64,000 nt of DNA from JAHQVI01 sp963727575 (GTDB lineage Bacteria; Pseudomonadota; Alphaproteobacteria; Rhizobiales; Rhodomicrobiaceae). The DNA lies in contig CAVSIA010000048.1 of assembly GCA_963727575.1 (NCBI GenBank), positions 78,630 to 142,629 of the forward strand, given 5' to 3'. The notes under the pieces were generated by a model. It was given only the letters and a program-made list of their open reading frames with translations. It searched no databases and was not told where the DNA came from. Positions 51,296 through 59,401 of the stretch are shown here, one piece after another (the first letter of the stretch is position 1; the number at the start of each line of letters is the position of its first letter). Position numbers and translations under genes: made by a program.

Positions 51296-51615
51296 TTAAG
51301 CTCTCTCCTTCTTTGCGTTGTCTGCGCCGGATATTCTCCGGCGCGGGCTGATGTAAAAACTCTCGACGTCAACAAAAGTTCCAAACACTCGATTAATTCA
51401 ACTCTTAAGGCCTCTAAATTTATTGAAATGAAAATCTGCATACTGAAATAAAACGACGCCTTCTTTGTTCGTCGATGAAATATAAATTTTTGCATTACAT
51501 TAGGGGAATTTGAAAGCGAGCGGTGCTCCGGCGTCCTTCGCCATCGAGATCGTCGATGAGCGAAGGACGCCGAAGGCGGCTGGGGTCGCCGACCACTGTG
51601 TTGCAGCCGCGCCCG
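51296..51615. other. AT-rich intergenic region with the PRC-barrel promoter
   Basis: About 320 bases between the PRC-barrel start and the DUF1328 stop. It contains the EcfG-type promoter listed separately and an AT-rich stretch (51390-51510). No gene was supported. Confidence 0.5.
51358..51382 (-). promoter_or_regulatory. EcfG-type promoter for the PRC-barrel/CsbD operon
   Basis: On the minus strand GGAAC (51382-51378), 17 bases, then GTT (51360-51358), followed by TTT. It lies 63 bases before the PRC-barrel start codon. Confidence 0.75.
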
Positions 51616-51789
51616 CTAAATTGTCCGGCGGCCGCCGACGAGATGGAGAACGAGCGCGACGGCAAAGACTGCGACGAAGATGAAGAACAGGATCTGCGCG
51701 ATCGAAGCGAAGGCCGTGGCGATGCCGCCGAAGCCGAACAGCGCCGCAACCACCGCAAGGACCAGAAAAGTCAGTGCCCAGGTCAGCAT
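51616..51789 (-). CDS. DUF1328 small membrane protein (copy 1)
   Basis: A 57-residue protein with two membrane helices (MLTWALTFLVLAVVAALFGF and AQILFFIFVAVFAVALVLHL), ending GGRRTI. This is the DUF1328/YtjA family, found in stress regulons. GAGGAGG precedes the ATG at 51789. A longer in-frame reading to 52011 is not supported. A second copy lies at 53929-54105, on the other side of the sigma-factor locus. Confidence 0.88.
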   Translation of the reverse strand: MLTWALTFLVLAVVAALFGFGGIATAFASIAQILFFIFVAVFAVALVLHLVGGRRTI

Positions 51790-51898
51790 GGTATCCTCCT
51801 CATTGTTGCCGGCACGGTCACTCACTGGATCCGCCGGCCTGTTGTCCTGAAGACGCTCCGCAAAAGGTCGATGCGCTGCGCCTTTCGAGTACGGGATG

Positions 51899-51923
51899 GG
51901 AACGCTTGGAACGCCGCGCGGTT
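51899..51923 (+). promoter_or_regulatory. Possible EcfG-type promoter directed toward the ecfG 3' end
   Basis: GGAAC at 51899-51903 and GTT at 51921-51923, 17 bases apart, on the plus strand. No established gene follows on this strand before ecfG, which is encoded on the other strand, so it may be chance or may drive a small RNA or small protein. Confidence 0.35.
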
Positions 51924-52076
51924 TCCGCGCCGAGAAATTTTTAAGCGGGGCGACGGCTCGCGAGATTTGAAAGCAGGAAACAACAATGCATGGCGGCGGC
52001 CTTTGCGGCATGTGCGGCGGCGCGTCAGCGCTCGGTCTCGTCTCTCGACGCGGGCGGATAACCCCGCATCCCCAGG

Positions 52077-52625
52077 TCAGGCGGCCGAAGCGGAGACGTC
52101 GTTCGCCACGATGCTGGCAACGAAGCTATCCGGCCCATATTCGCTGGCGGAGGTCAGTTGCAGCATTTCGGTGAGCCGCGCGCGGGCCCGGTTTACCCGG
52201 CTTTTCACCGTGCCCACCGCGCACTGGCAGATCTCGGCCGCCTGCTCATAGGAGAGCCCTTCGGCCGTGATCAAGATCAACGCTTCGCGCTGCTGGGGCG
52301 GCAGGAGCTTCAATGCCTCGATCATTTCCGCCAGATCGACGCAGCCCTGCTGTTCCGGATGCACCGCCAGCCTTGCCGACATGGCGCCGTCATTGTCTGC
52401 AACCTCCCGGCGAGACTTCCTGTGCTGGGAGTAGTAAAGGTTGCGCAGGATCGTAAACATCCAGGCTTTGAAGTGCGTCCCCTCTTGAAACCCGTCCTGC
52501 TTGGCCCAAGCTTTCATGAGTGCTTCCTGAACCAGGTCATCGGCCCGGTCGCGGGATGCGCAAAGCGACATCGCAAAAGCCCGCAGACTAGGAATTATTT
52601 CGATGATATCGTCTCGGAACGCCAT
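52077..52625 (-). CDS. ecfG: EcfG-type extracytoplasmic-function sigma factor (general stress response)
   Basis: A 182-residue sigma factor with only regions 2 and 4. Region 2 spans about 8-75 (RDRADDLVQEALMKAWAK, FKAWMFTILRNLYYS) and region 4 about 105-160 (LPPQQREALILITAEGLSYE, VGTVKSRVNRARARL). The pattern matches EcfG. It directs RNA polymerase to GGAAC-N17-GTT promoters, several of which are found nearby. It is four bases downstream of nepR, whose product holds it inactive, and the pair is transcribed from an EcfG-type promoter shared with phyR. Confidence 0.95.
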   Translation of the reverse strand: MAFRDDIIEIIPSLRAFAMSLCASRDRADDLVQEALMKAWAKQDGFQEGTHFKAWMFTILRNLYYSQHRKSRREVADNDGAMSARLAVHPEQQGCVDLAEMIEALKLLPPQQREALILITAEGLSYEQAAEICQCAVGTVKSRVNRARARLTEMLQLTSASEYGPDSFVASIVANDVSASAA

Positions 52626-52629
52626 TGCA

Positions 52630-52836
52630 CTACTCTTGCCGCTTTTTCAGTTGTTCAGTAGGCTGCACACGCTCCCCATCCCCCTCAAGCTCTTGGATCA
52701 GCTGAAGAATTTTGTCGGGAACCGGCTCTGTCACAATGTCCGCGTAAAGCCGCTTCAGATTGCTCCCAAGGCGCTTGTGGGTCATCTGACTGGCTTTGGC
52801 CGATCGATTGCTATCGTTGGTAACCACGGTATCCAT
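52630..52836 (-). CDS. nepR: Anti-sigma factor NepR
   Basis: A 68-residue protein with the NepR core LGSNLKRLYADIVTEPVPDK and ILQLIQELE, which wraps around EcfG until phosphorylated PhyR binds it instead. Short variable ends flank the core. It is the first gene of the nepR-ecfG operon, divergent from phyR. Confidence 0.95.
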   Translation of the reverse strand: MDTVVTNDSNRSAKASQMTHKRLGSNLKRLYADIVTEPVPDKILQLIQELEGDGERVQPTEQLKKRQE

Positions 52837-52912
52837 TTTCGATTTTTTTGATGGGTTTTGTTATCTACATACAGGGCTGTTCGACACATCGCGAATTTTC
52901 GATTGCGCCAGG

Positions 52913-52939
52913 GGAACGGGGTTTGCAGATGAAAGTTCC
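52913..52939. promoter_or_regulatory. Self-complementary EcfG-type promoter between nepR-ecfG and phyR
   Basis: GGAAC at 52913-52917, 17 bases, then GTTCC at 52935-52939. Because GTTCC is the reverse complement of GGAAC, the same 27 bases read as GGAAC-N17-GTT on both strands. It lies 77 bases before nepR (minus) and 87 bases before phyR (plus). Confidence 0.8.
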
Positions 52940-53025
52940 GTATGTCTAATTTAATAGACGTTTGGCGGCGCTGATCGCTATATATGGTTACGCATCCTCT
53001 ATGCGTTGACAGGATCAAGGACGAA

Positions 53026-53832
53026 ATGAAAACCATCGTCAACGACTTGAAGACCCATCTTCCTTATGCGCGCCGCTTTGCGCGTGCACTGTGCGGAAGC
53101 CAGGAAAGCGGCGACGCTTACGTCATTCAAACGCTCGAAACGCTTGTTGAAGATCGTTCGGTGTTTAATGACTACGATTCGCCGAAACTGGTTCTCTACG
53201 CGACCTTGCTGAAGCTTTGGAACTCCATTGCGGTGAACCGCTCGGCCGGACCGGCCGCGGATCCGGCGACCGCGTCGGCGGACCGCAATCTCCAGGCGCT
53301 TTCCCCGCGGTCCCGTCAGGCGTTCCTGCTGGTGAGCATGGAAGGCTTCACCACCGCGGAGACGGCGAGCGTTCTCGGCCTGAAGCTGGACGCGGTCAAT
53401 GCGCTGATCGACGAGGCCAGCCGCGACATCGCCAACCAGATCGCCACCGAAGTCCTGATCATCGAGGACGAGCCGCTCGTTGCCATGGATCTGGAAGCGG
53501 TGATGCAAGAGATCGGGCACAAGGTGCTCGGGATCGCCAGCACGCATAGCGAGGCGCTCGAACTTGCGGCGAAGAAACGGCCGGGCCTCGTGCTTGCCGA
53601 CATCCAGCTTGCCGACGGCAGCTCGGGCCTCGACGCAGTGAACGACATGCTCGCGGCGTTCGAAGCGCCGGTGGTGTTCATCACCGCTTTTCCCGAGCGG
53701 CTGCTGACCGGCGAGAAGCCGGAGCCTGCCTTCCTGATCACCAAGCCTTTCGATCCGAACGTCGTTAAGGCGATTACGTCGCAGGCATTGTTTTTCGATC
53801 ACAAGGCTCACAGGCGGAAGGTGGCGTCCTAG
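53026..53832 (+). CDS. phyR: General stress response regulator PhyR (sigma-like domain plus receiver)
   Basis: A 268-residue protein. Residues 1-140 are an EcfG-like sigma domain (THLPYARRFARALCGSQ, LSPRSRQAFLLVSMEGFT). Residues 141-260 are a receiver with Glu147-Asp148, acceptor Asp192 (LADIQLADG) and Lys in FLITKPFDP. When phosphorylated, the sigma-like part binds NepR and frees EcfG. The start at 53026 (MKTIVNDLKTHLP) fits the family; the frame is open to 52984. It is divergent from nepR-ecfG, and the HWE kinase downstream is a candidate phosphodonor. Confidence 0.95.
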   Translation: MKTIVNDLKTHLPYARRFARALCGSQESGDAYVIQTLETLVEDRSVFNDYDSPKLVLYATLLKLWNSIAVNRSAGPAADPATASADRNLQALSPRSRQAFLLVSMEGFTTAETASVLGLKLDAVNALIDEASRDIANQIATEVLIIEDEPLVAMDLEAVMQEIGHKVLGIASTHSEALELAAKKRPGLVLADIQLADGSSGLDAVNDMLAAFEAPVVFITAFPERLLTGEKPEPAFLITKPFDPNVVKAITSQALFFDHKAHRRKVAS

Positions 53833-53872
53833 TCCGCCGCCTTCGCCGTAGAAACTCTTCTCGCTCGGTCAA

Positions 53873-53897
53873 GGAACTGAAGCCGGTTGCGCGCGTT
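53873..53897 (+). promoter_or_regulatory. EcfG-type promoter for DUF1328 copy 2
   Basis: GGAAC at 53873-53877 and GTT at 53895-53897 with 17 bases between, 31 bases before the start codon of the second DUF1328 gene. Confidence 0.75.
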
Positions 53898-53928
53898 AAT
53901 CTGCCAGTCGCAACAAACGGAGGCTTCG

Positions 53929-54105
53929 ATGCTTGGTTGGGCATTAACCTTTTTTATTGTCGCGCTGGTCGCGGCTGTGTTCGGTTTCGGCGGTGTGGCC
54001 GCGGGCGCGGCCAATATCGCGCAGATTTTGTTCTTTATCTTTCTGGTTCTGTTCGTGCTCTCGCTGGTGTTTCACCTGGTCCGGGGCCGCACACCTCCGA
54101 TTTGA
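53929..54105 (+). CDS. DUF1328 small membrane protein (copy 2)
   Basis: A 58-residue protein starting MLGWALTFFIVALVAAVFGF, with two membrane helices and the ending GRTPPI. It is clearly a paralogue of the copy at 51616-51789. CGGAGG precedes the ATG. It has its own EcfG-type promoter and its own terminator, so it is a single-gene unit of the stress regulon. Confidence 0.9.
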   Translation: MLGWALTFFIVALVAAVFGFGGVAAGAANIAQILFFIFLVLFVLSLVFHLVRGRTPPI

Positions 54106-54125
54106 GGCTGAGCCAGTAACCATTT

Positions 54126-54155
54126 GAAAGGGCTGCATCATGCGGCCCTTTCTTG
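54126..54155 (+). terminator. Rho-independent terminator after DUF1328 copy 2
   Basis: A perfect 8-base stem GAAAGGGC/GCCCTTTC (54126-54133 with 54145-54152) and an 11-base loop, followed by a short T-rich run, 21 bases after the stop. Confidence 0.75.
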
Positions 54156-54243
54156 TCTGTGTTTGTCTGTCTAATATCCACGCCTATTGGCCGCCGTTCG
54201 GGCGGCGCAATGTCATTTTACGCCACGGCCAAGGGCAAATAAG

Positions 54244-55656
54244 TTGTTTGCTTCCGAAACCCTGAATCCCCTATCCGACATCCTTCTGGCGACCGCCTTC
54301 GTTACCGTCGCGACGACGCTGCTCTTTGCGATCGCGCGCCAGGAGCGTCTCAACCCCAGCCTGAAGCTCGCATCGATGCTCTACGGCTGCGGGCTGATTG
54401 CCGTCGCCTTCAGCATCCTGACGCCGCATTTCTGGCCGGCGCTCAATCGCACCGGCTACGAGTTCCTGATCAAGCTCATCGCCGCCGTCATCCTGGTCAG
54501 CGCCAGTTTCGTCGGCTGGCCGCTCGTCCGGCTCGCCATCCGTCATACGCGACTGCTCGGCTCGCTGCCCGACACGGAGCTGCTGCTCATGGAGCGGGAC
54601 GATCTGGCCGCGGCCAATTCGGAGCTGGAAAAGGAGATCGTGCGCCGGTCCTACCAGCTCGAGCGGGTCAACCGGCAGATGCGGCTTGCGATCATGGGGT
54701 CTCCGATCACGCTGTTCCGCCAGGATCGCGACCGGCAATATACCTGGATCTTCAACCCGCCCGCACCGATCCCGAGCACCGATCTGATCGGCAAGAGCGA
54801 GGTCGACGTGTTCCCCAGGGATGCGGCCATCGCCCTCGCCGACATCAAGGAAAGGGCGATGGAAACGCATGAGGAGCAGTCGGGCGAGATCCGTGTCCGC
54901 TTTCCCTCGGGCGTATTCTGGTATCTGCTGCGCACGCAGCCCGACTATGACGAACAGGGCGAGGTCATCGGCACCTTGTCCTGCGCCATCGACATTACCG
55001 AGCAAAAGCGCCAGCAGCAGCGCCAGCATCTGCTGATGCGCGAGGTCACGCATCGGTCAAAGAACCTGCTTGCCGTGTTGCAGGGGATCGTTCGCCAGAC
55101 CGCCCATCGCTCGAAGACTCTCGACGAGTTCAGCGCCAGCTTCACCGCCCGCCTGCACTCGATCGCCCGGTCCCACGATCTCCTGGTCCACGACGACTGG
55201 AGCGGCACCTCGCTGAACAAGCTGATCGAGAGCCAGCTCACGGTGCTGTCCGATATCGAGCCAGGCCGGATCGACGTCAAAGGTCCGGACGTCCTGTTAA
55301 CGGCGGTTGCCGTGCAGAATCTCGGGATGGCGTTTCACGAGCTGGCGACCAATGCGATGAAATACGGCTCGCTTTCCGCCCCCGGCGGCAAGGTCGAGAT
55401 CGCGTGGCAGCTGATGGCCGCGTCCGAAAACACCGAGACCGGAGAGGAGCAGGACGGCCGGCTGACCCTGACATGGCGGGAGGTCGGAGGACCGCATGTC
55501 GAGGTCAGCGAGGAGAGCGGTTTCGGCCGCATGCTGCTGGAGCGTGTCGTCGGCCGCGCGCTTGGCGGCACCGCCGAACTGAGCTTTCTGCCGGAGGGGC
55601 TGGTCTGCACGATGGTGCTGCCGGCTGCACGGGTGATCGCCAGCGAGGAGGAGTAG
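54244..55656 (+). CDS. HWE-family membrane sensor histidine kinase
   Basis: A 470-residue kinase. Three membrane helices at about 10-30, 40-60 and 73-95, a coiled linker, and a PAS domain (about 145-270, SPITLFRQDRDRQYTWIFNP) precede the kinase core. The phospho-His lies in EVTHRSKNLLAVLQG. The ATPase domain has HELATNAMKYGSLS, and the WxE signature of HWE kinases is seen in LTLTWREVGG. I chose the TTG at 54244 (LFASETLNPLSDI); an ATG at 54187 gives 19 more residues. It follows phyR on the same strand but beyond a terminator. HWE kinases typically phosphorylate PhyR, so it is probably an input to the general stress response. Confidence 0.88.
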   Translation: MFASETLNPLSDILLATAFVTVATTLLFAIARQERLNPSLKLASMLYGCGLIAVAFSILTPHFWPALNRTGYEFLIKLIAAVILVSASFVGWPLVRLAIRHTRLLGSLPDTELLLMERDDLAAANSELEKEIVRRSYQLERVNRQMRLAIMGSPITLFRQDRDRQYTWIFNPPAPIPSTDLIGKSEVDVFPRDAAIALADIKERAMETHEEQSGEIRVRFPSGVFWYLLRTQPDYDEQGEVIGTLSCAIDITEQKRQQQRQHLLMREVTHRSKNLLAVLQGIVRQTAHRSKTLDEFSASFTARLHSIARSHDLLVHDDWSGTSLNKLIESQLTVLSDIEPGRIDVKGPDVLLTAVAVQNLGMAFHELATNAMKYGSLSAPGGKVEIAWQLMAASENTETGEEQDGRLTLTWREVGGPHVEVSEESGFGRMLLERVVGRALGGTAELSFLPEGLVCTMVLPAARVIASEEE

Positions 55657-55716
55657 GGGCCGGTGCGAATCGCGGGACGTGCGCGCGAACGGCTTGCGCC
55701 CCGCTATGGTCAGTCG

Positions 55717-56472
55717 TCAGATGAACGGCCGGGACGGGGGCTCCTGATCATCGAGCTGGGCGACGGTCATCAGCGCCTCACGGTCGGCCAGATGGATCAC
55801 CCCTTTCTTCCAGGCGATCAGCTTGCTCGCTTCCATGCGCTTCAGGGTCTTGTTCGTATGAACGAGCGACAGGCCGAGAAGATCGGCAAGGTGCTGCTGG
55901 TTGAACGGCACTGGCATCCGGTCCGACTTCGCCATCTCCATCGACTCGCAGCGCCGGTAGAGCTGAAGCAGCACATAGGCGATCCGGCTCCGGGCGGGAC
56001 GCTGGCCGATCGTGGTCAGATGCCCGCCGAGGCGTTTCTCCTGCTCGGTGGCCAGCCATGTCACGTCGAACGCGAGGCTGGGGTGGTTCTTGAACAGCTC
56101 CCAGATCTTATCGCGCGAAAATACGCACAGCGTCAGATTGGATAGCGCATCGACCGAGTGGTCCATTTCGCCGAACATCGAGCTCTGCAGCCCGATAAAG
56201 TCGCCAGGAAGCGCAAAATTCAGGATCTGCCGGTTGCCGTCTTCCAGCGTCTTGTAGCGGAATGCCCAGCCTTCCAGCACCGTGTAGAGATGAGCGGAAT
56301 TGGTCTTTTCGGAAATGATGCTGGCGCCGGGCTCGACGTGAAACTCCCCCACCTTGAACCTTTTGATGAATTCAAGCTCGGCCGGGGTAAACTCCCGGAA
56401 ATAGCCGATCAATCGCAATGGGCAATGCAAACAATCCGTTTTCGTGCCCATTGCAGCGTCGTTCGCCTGCAT
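55717..56472 (-). CDS. Crp/Fnr-family transcriptional regulator
   Basis: A 251-residue regulator. A cyclic-nucleotide-type beta-barrel (about 25-145: VEPGASIISEKTNSAHLYTV, LPGDFIGLQSSMFG) is followed by a Crp-type winged helix (NQQHLADLLGLSLVHTNKTLKRM). The N-terminus has CLHCPLR, but only two clustered Cys residues plus one in LTLCVF, so a complete FNR-type four-iron cluster is unlikely. The ATG at 56472 is preceded by GAGGG; a TTG four codons earlier is possible. Its 3' end converges on the HWE kinase gene. Effector unknown. Confidence 0.88.
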   Translation of the reverse strand: MQANDAAMGTKTDCLHCPLRLIGYFREFTPAELEFIKRFKVGEFHVEPGASIISEKTNSAHLYTVLEGWAFRYKTLEDGNRQILNFALPGDFIGLQSSMFGEMDHSVDALSNLTLCVFSRDKIWELFKNHPSLAFDVTWLATEQEKRLGGHLTTIGQRPARSRIAYVLLQLYRRCESMEMAKSDRMPVPFNQQHLADLLGLSLVHTNKTLKRMEASKLIAWKKGVIHLADREALMTVAQLDDQEPPSRPFI

Positions 56473-56644
56473 ATCCCTCGCCAAAGTTGCACCTGAACGG
56501 TTCCGCTATTTGCGTTTGAGCGGCACACAAGTGCAAGGGATATTTCGCTTGAGAGTTAGCGCGCGCACGAACCTGACGGCAGAGAGGCGGGAAGGAACGC
56601 GCTATGCAGGATTAGGGAAGCGGACGCTTACGCGCCCGCCGATG

Positions 56645-57082
56645 TTAAAGAATCCGATTGAGCTGCGCCAGAAGCAAGCCGGCACCGAATGCGGCCAGCG
56701 ATAATTTTACCGGACCTATTTTGCGCACCTGAAGCCTCGCCTGATCGACCACCGCCTCTAGGTCCTGAGAGTTGAGGTTCGCCACTGAGGCAGGCAGACC
56801 TAGATCTGCGAGCATGTTATGGGAAACGGGCTCTTTCCTCTTCCGCATGGCCCACAGCAGAATGATCACGGCGAACAGGACGAAGCCGCCGGTGACGCTG
56901 GCTGCGGCGAGAGACGGTCCCAGAGTGGGCGTTAACGCAAAATAGATTGATAACGAACCAAAAACGAGTGCGATGATCAGGGCCACAATGGCTATGGTCC
57001 CGTAAGCTGTCTGGCGCGCGAGCTGCTTGGCTTTCGCGGCCGCCTGACCGGCGGCGACCGCAGCTAGCAAAGAACGTAGCAT
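56645..57082 (-). CDS. Phage-holin-like small membrane protein
   Basis: A 145-residue protein with two central membrane helices (about 26-50 and 60-80) and a C-terminal hydrophobic segment (KLSLAAFGAGLLLAQLNRIL). It resembles the holin-like superfamily proteins paired with YqjD-type proteins in proteobacteria; no lysis gene is near, so a phage origin is unlikely. It starts five bases after the stop of the DUF883 gene and shares its EcfG-type promoter. Confidence 0.75.
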   Translation of the reverse strand: MLRSLLAAVAAGQAAAKAKQLARQTAYGTIAIVALIIALVFGSLSIYFALTPTLGPSLAAASVTGGFVLFAVIILLWAMRKRKEPVSHNMLADLGLPASVANLNSQDLEAVVDQARLQVRKIGPVKLSLAAFGAGLLLAQLNRIL

Positions 57083-57087
57083 AATGC

Positions 57088-57351
57088 CTACCTACTCAGA
57101 ATTGCGCCCAGGAGAAAACCGACACCAGCGAAGATCGCCACCGACGTCAGCGGTTTGCGGCGGATCTGGTCCTCGAGATCCTCAAGCTTCTCCACGGCCC
57201 GTTCCTGGGCATGATCCAGCTGATTCTTGGCCTGCTTCTGAACCGTGTCGCTCAGCTCGGCCAGATCGGCCTTGAGCGTCGTCAGCTGCTCGCGAATGTC
57301 GTCCGCACCGCTATTCGCGGCCGAATGGGGCTTGGTCCCTTGACTTTCCAT
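57088..57351 (-). CDS. DUF883 family protein (ElaB/YqjD-like)
   Basis: An 87-residue protein with a long amphipathic helix (ADDIREQLTTLKADLAELSD to EDLEDQIRRKP) and a C-terminal membrane anchor (LTSVAIFAGVGFLLGAILSR). E. coli relatives bind ribosomes and the inner membrane in stationary phase. GGGAG precedes the ATG. An EcfG-type promoter lies 36 bases upstream, so it belongs to the stress regulon with the holin-like gene that follows. Confidence 0.9.
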   Translation of the reverse strand: MESQGTKPHSAANSGADDIREQLTTLKADLAELSDTVQKQAKNQLDHAQERAVEKLEDLEDQIRRKPLTSVAIFAGVGFLLGAILSR

Positions 57352-57386
57352 GTCTCACTCCCTTTGAAAAACGTCGTACGGTGAGA

Positions 57387-57411
57387 AACCTTAGAGATGC
57401 CTTGCGGTTCC
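57387..57411 (-). promoter_or_regulatory. EcfG-type promoter for the DUF883/holin-like operon
   Basis: On the minus strand GGAAC (57411-57407), 17 bases, then GTT (57389-57387), 36 bases before the DUF883 start codon. Confidence 0.75.
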
Positions 57412-57592
57412 ATGAAGCCGGGCGGGCGGCCCGCTTTAGAAACTAATCCGTCCGCCAAGCGTATTCCCTTCATAGCAGTCAGCTTGAAATCCGCAATATT
57501 CGCGATACGGCCCCTCCGGCATCGACATCGCCAAACGCATCGGAGCCGGCCGGGCGCCGGCCGAACCGCTTCCGCGAAAGGACCTCTCCGCC

Positions 57593-58855
57593 ATGAGCCT
57601 TAACATCCGCTACTGGCTGATGAGCATCTATCGGGACGTCAAGGCCAGCTTCTGGCTGATACCGCTCTGCATGATCCTCGGCGCGCTGGTGCTGGGCTGG
57701 GTGGTGGTGGAGCTGGATGTCAGGGTCGCGGGCACCGCCGATCCATGGCTGCAGAGCGTGCGACTCTCCGCGGAGGGCGCGCGAAGCATCCTGTCGACGA
57801 TCGCCGGCTCGATGATGACCGTGGCCAGCCTTGTCTTTTCCATGACGCTGGTCGCTCTCTCGCTGGTCGCCCAGCAGCTCGGGCCGCGCATCCTGCAATT
57901 CTTCATGGCCGACCGCCCTACCCAGATCGTGCTCGGCCTGTTCATCGCCACCTTCCTGTTCGCCATGGTCGTGCTCGGCTCGGTCGGGCTGGGGCGGGGC
58001 GACAGCTTCGTGCCGAAGATCGGCGTCTTCGTCTGCGCCGCGCTTGCCATCGTCGCCTTCGCCGCCGTGATCCTGTTCGTGCATCACATCGCCCGCCAGA
58101 TCCAGGCCGACGTCGTCATCTTCGACACGGCTGAGGAACTGCGCGAGGCGACCCGCGAACTGGCCGAGAACAAGACCAATGGCGACGACGAATATGTGGA
58201 CCGCGACAAATTCGAAGAAATCCGTTCCGCCTTCGAGAACCAGGCGCGGACCATATCGCTCGAACGGCCCAGCGGATATGTGCAGTTCATCGACACGTCC
58301 GCCGCTCTCAAGCTGGCGGCAAAGCACGACATCAAGATCGCATTCGGCTGCCGGCCGGGGCAGTTCATTCTGCAAGGCCGTCGGCTGATGACCGTATCGC
58401 CGCCGGCCCGGGTCGACGACGATCTTGCCGGCCAGCTCGCGAGCGTGGTGCAGCTCGGCTCGCAGCGCACCCGGGAGCAGCGGGTGGAGTTCGAGATGCT
58501 GGCGCTGGTCGAGATCGCGCTCAGGGCGCTGTCGAAGGGGATCAACGATCCGTTCACGGCGATCAGCTGCATCGACTGGCTGACCGCCGGCCTCGCCCAG
58601 CTGCTGAAGCGGTATCCGGATCACCGGATCATCAAGGACAAGGAGGACCGCGTCCGGGTTCTCGAATATCCGCAGACATTCCCCCACTACCTGAATCAAG
58701 CGTTCAACCCGGTCCGCGAGGCGGCGAAGGACCTGCCGATCGTCCTCGACAGGCTGCATCTGGCGCTGACCGACCTCAAGGCCGTCGCTGTCCACGACGC
58801 GCAGCGACAGGCTCTGGCCGATCAGCTGGCGAAGTTGGACGCGGTCCGGCCGTAA
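57593..58855 (+). CDS. DUF2254 membrane protein
   Basis: A 420-residue protein with four membrane helices in its first 165 residues (about 18-42, 63-90, 110-130 and 140-162) and a soluble C-terminal half. SLSLVAQQLGPRILQFF-type wording (ALSLVAQQLGPRILQFFM) in the second loop is the hallmark of DUF2254. Function unknown. It stands alone, divergent from the DUF883 operon, with GGAC as a weak ribosome binding site. Confidence 0.88.
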   Translation: MSLNIRYWLMSIYRDVKASFWLIPLCMILGALVLGWVVVELDVRVAGTADPWLQSVRLSAEGARSILSTIAGSMMTVASLVFSMTLVALSLVAQQLGPRILQFFMADRPTQIVLGLFIATFLFAMVVLGSVGLGRGDSFVPKIGVFVCAALAIVAFAAVILFVHHIARQIQADVVIFDTAEELREATRELAENKTNGDDEYVDRDKFEEIRSAFENQARTISLERPSGYVQFIDTSAALKLAAKHDIKIAFGCRPGQFILQGRRLMTVSPPARVDDDLAGQLASVVQLGSQRTREQRVEFEMLALVEIALRALSKGINDPFTAISCIDWLTAGLAQLLKRYPDHRIIKDKEDRVRVLEYPQTFPHYLNQAFNPVREAAKDLPIVLDRLHLALTDLKAVAVHDAQRQALADQLAKLDAVRP

Positions 58856-58929
58856 AATGTCAAATCCTCGGGAACCGACTGGTTAGTTTGCGTGTTAGGC
58901 GTCGAAGCTCACTGTATCGCGTTGGATCC

Positions 58930-59313
58930 ATGATGATGTCCGCCCGTAAAACTGCTGCCCCTATCGAGCCGAGCATCCCGCCTGAGGGGATCGGCCCCGC
59001 TGAGTCCATGGAACCCCAGGACCAGCGCAGGACGGCCGCGTTTGAAAACCGCGAGAGACGACGCGCCGAGGGCCCCGCAGAACGGTCCAGGGATGAATTC
59101 GAGCCGGAACTCCCGGCATCCGAGATGCCGCCCGAGATCGTAATTCTCGACCCTGGCGTCGCCATCGAGCCCGAACATCTGAATATTCCGGAAGCGCCGC
59201 CAAGACGCGCTAAGGCAAACAGCGCCCGCGCAGTGCTTTCGTACCTGCCCTATGTCGTGCTGTTTTTCGTCGTCGCGACCGCTACGGCCGCACTTGTGCT
59301 GGCGTTCGGCTAG
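58930..59313 (+). CDS. Hypothetical tail-anchored protein
   Basis: About 127 residues. The first 95 are hydrophilic, rich in Glu, Pro and Arg and probably disordered. One C-terminal membrane helix (VLSYLPYVVLFFVVATATAA) ends the protein. The start may be any of three successive ATG codons at 58930-58936. I do not recognise the family. A GGAAC/GTT pair with an 18-base spacer (58871-58896) lies just upstream, one base longer than the EcfG sites nearby, so stress control is possible but weak. Confidence 0.6.
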   Translation: MMMSARKTAAPIEPSIPPEGIGPAESMEPQDQRRTAAFENRERRRAEGPAERSRDEFEPELPASEMPPEIVILDPGVAIEPEHLNIPEAPPRRAKANSARAVLSYLPYVVLFFVVATATAALVLAFG

Positions 59314-59401
59314 CGCCCCTGCGACGAACCACCCTCCCTGTCGATGGAACCGGGCCGGGTCCCTTTTGATTGCCCCTACAGCTATTGAAAGGAGAACCGG
59401 A

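Noticed and set aside
56645..57082. Prophage remnant because of a holin-like protein
   Set aside because: No endolysin, integrase or structural phage gene is nearby, and the gene shares a stress promoter with a DUF883 gene.
59372..59396. EcfG-type promoter before the PfpI gene
   Set aside because: A GGAAC is present upstream, but the sequence 17 bases later reads GAT instead of GTT.
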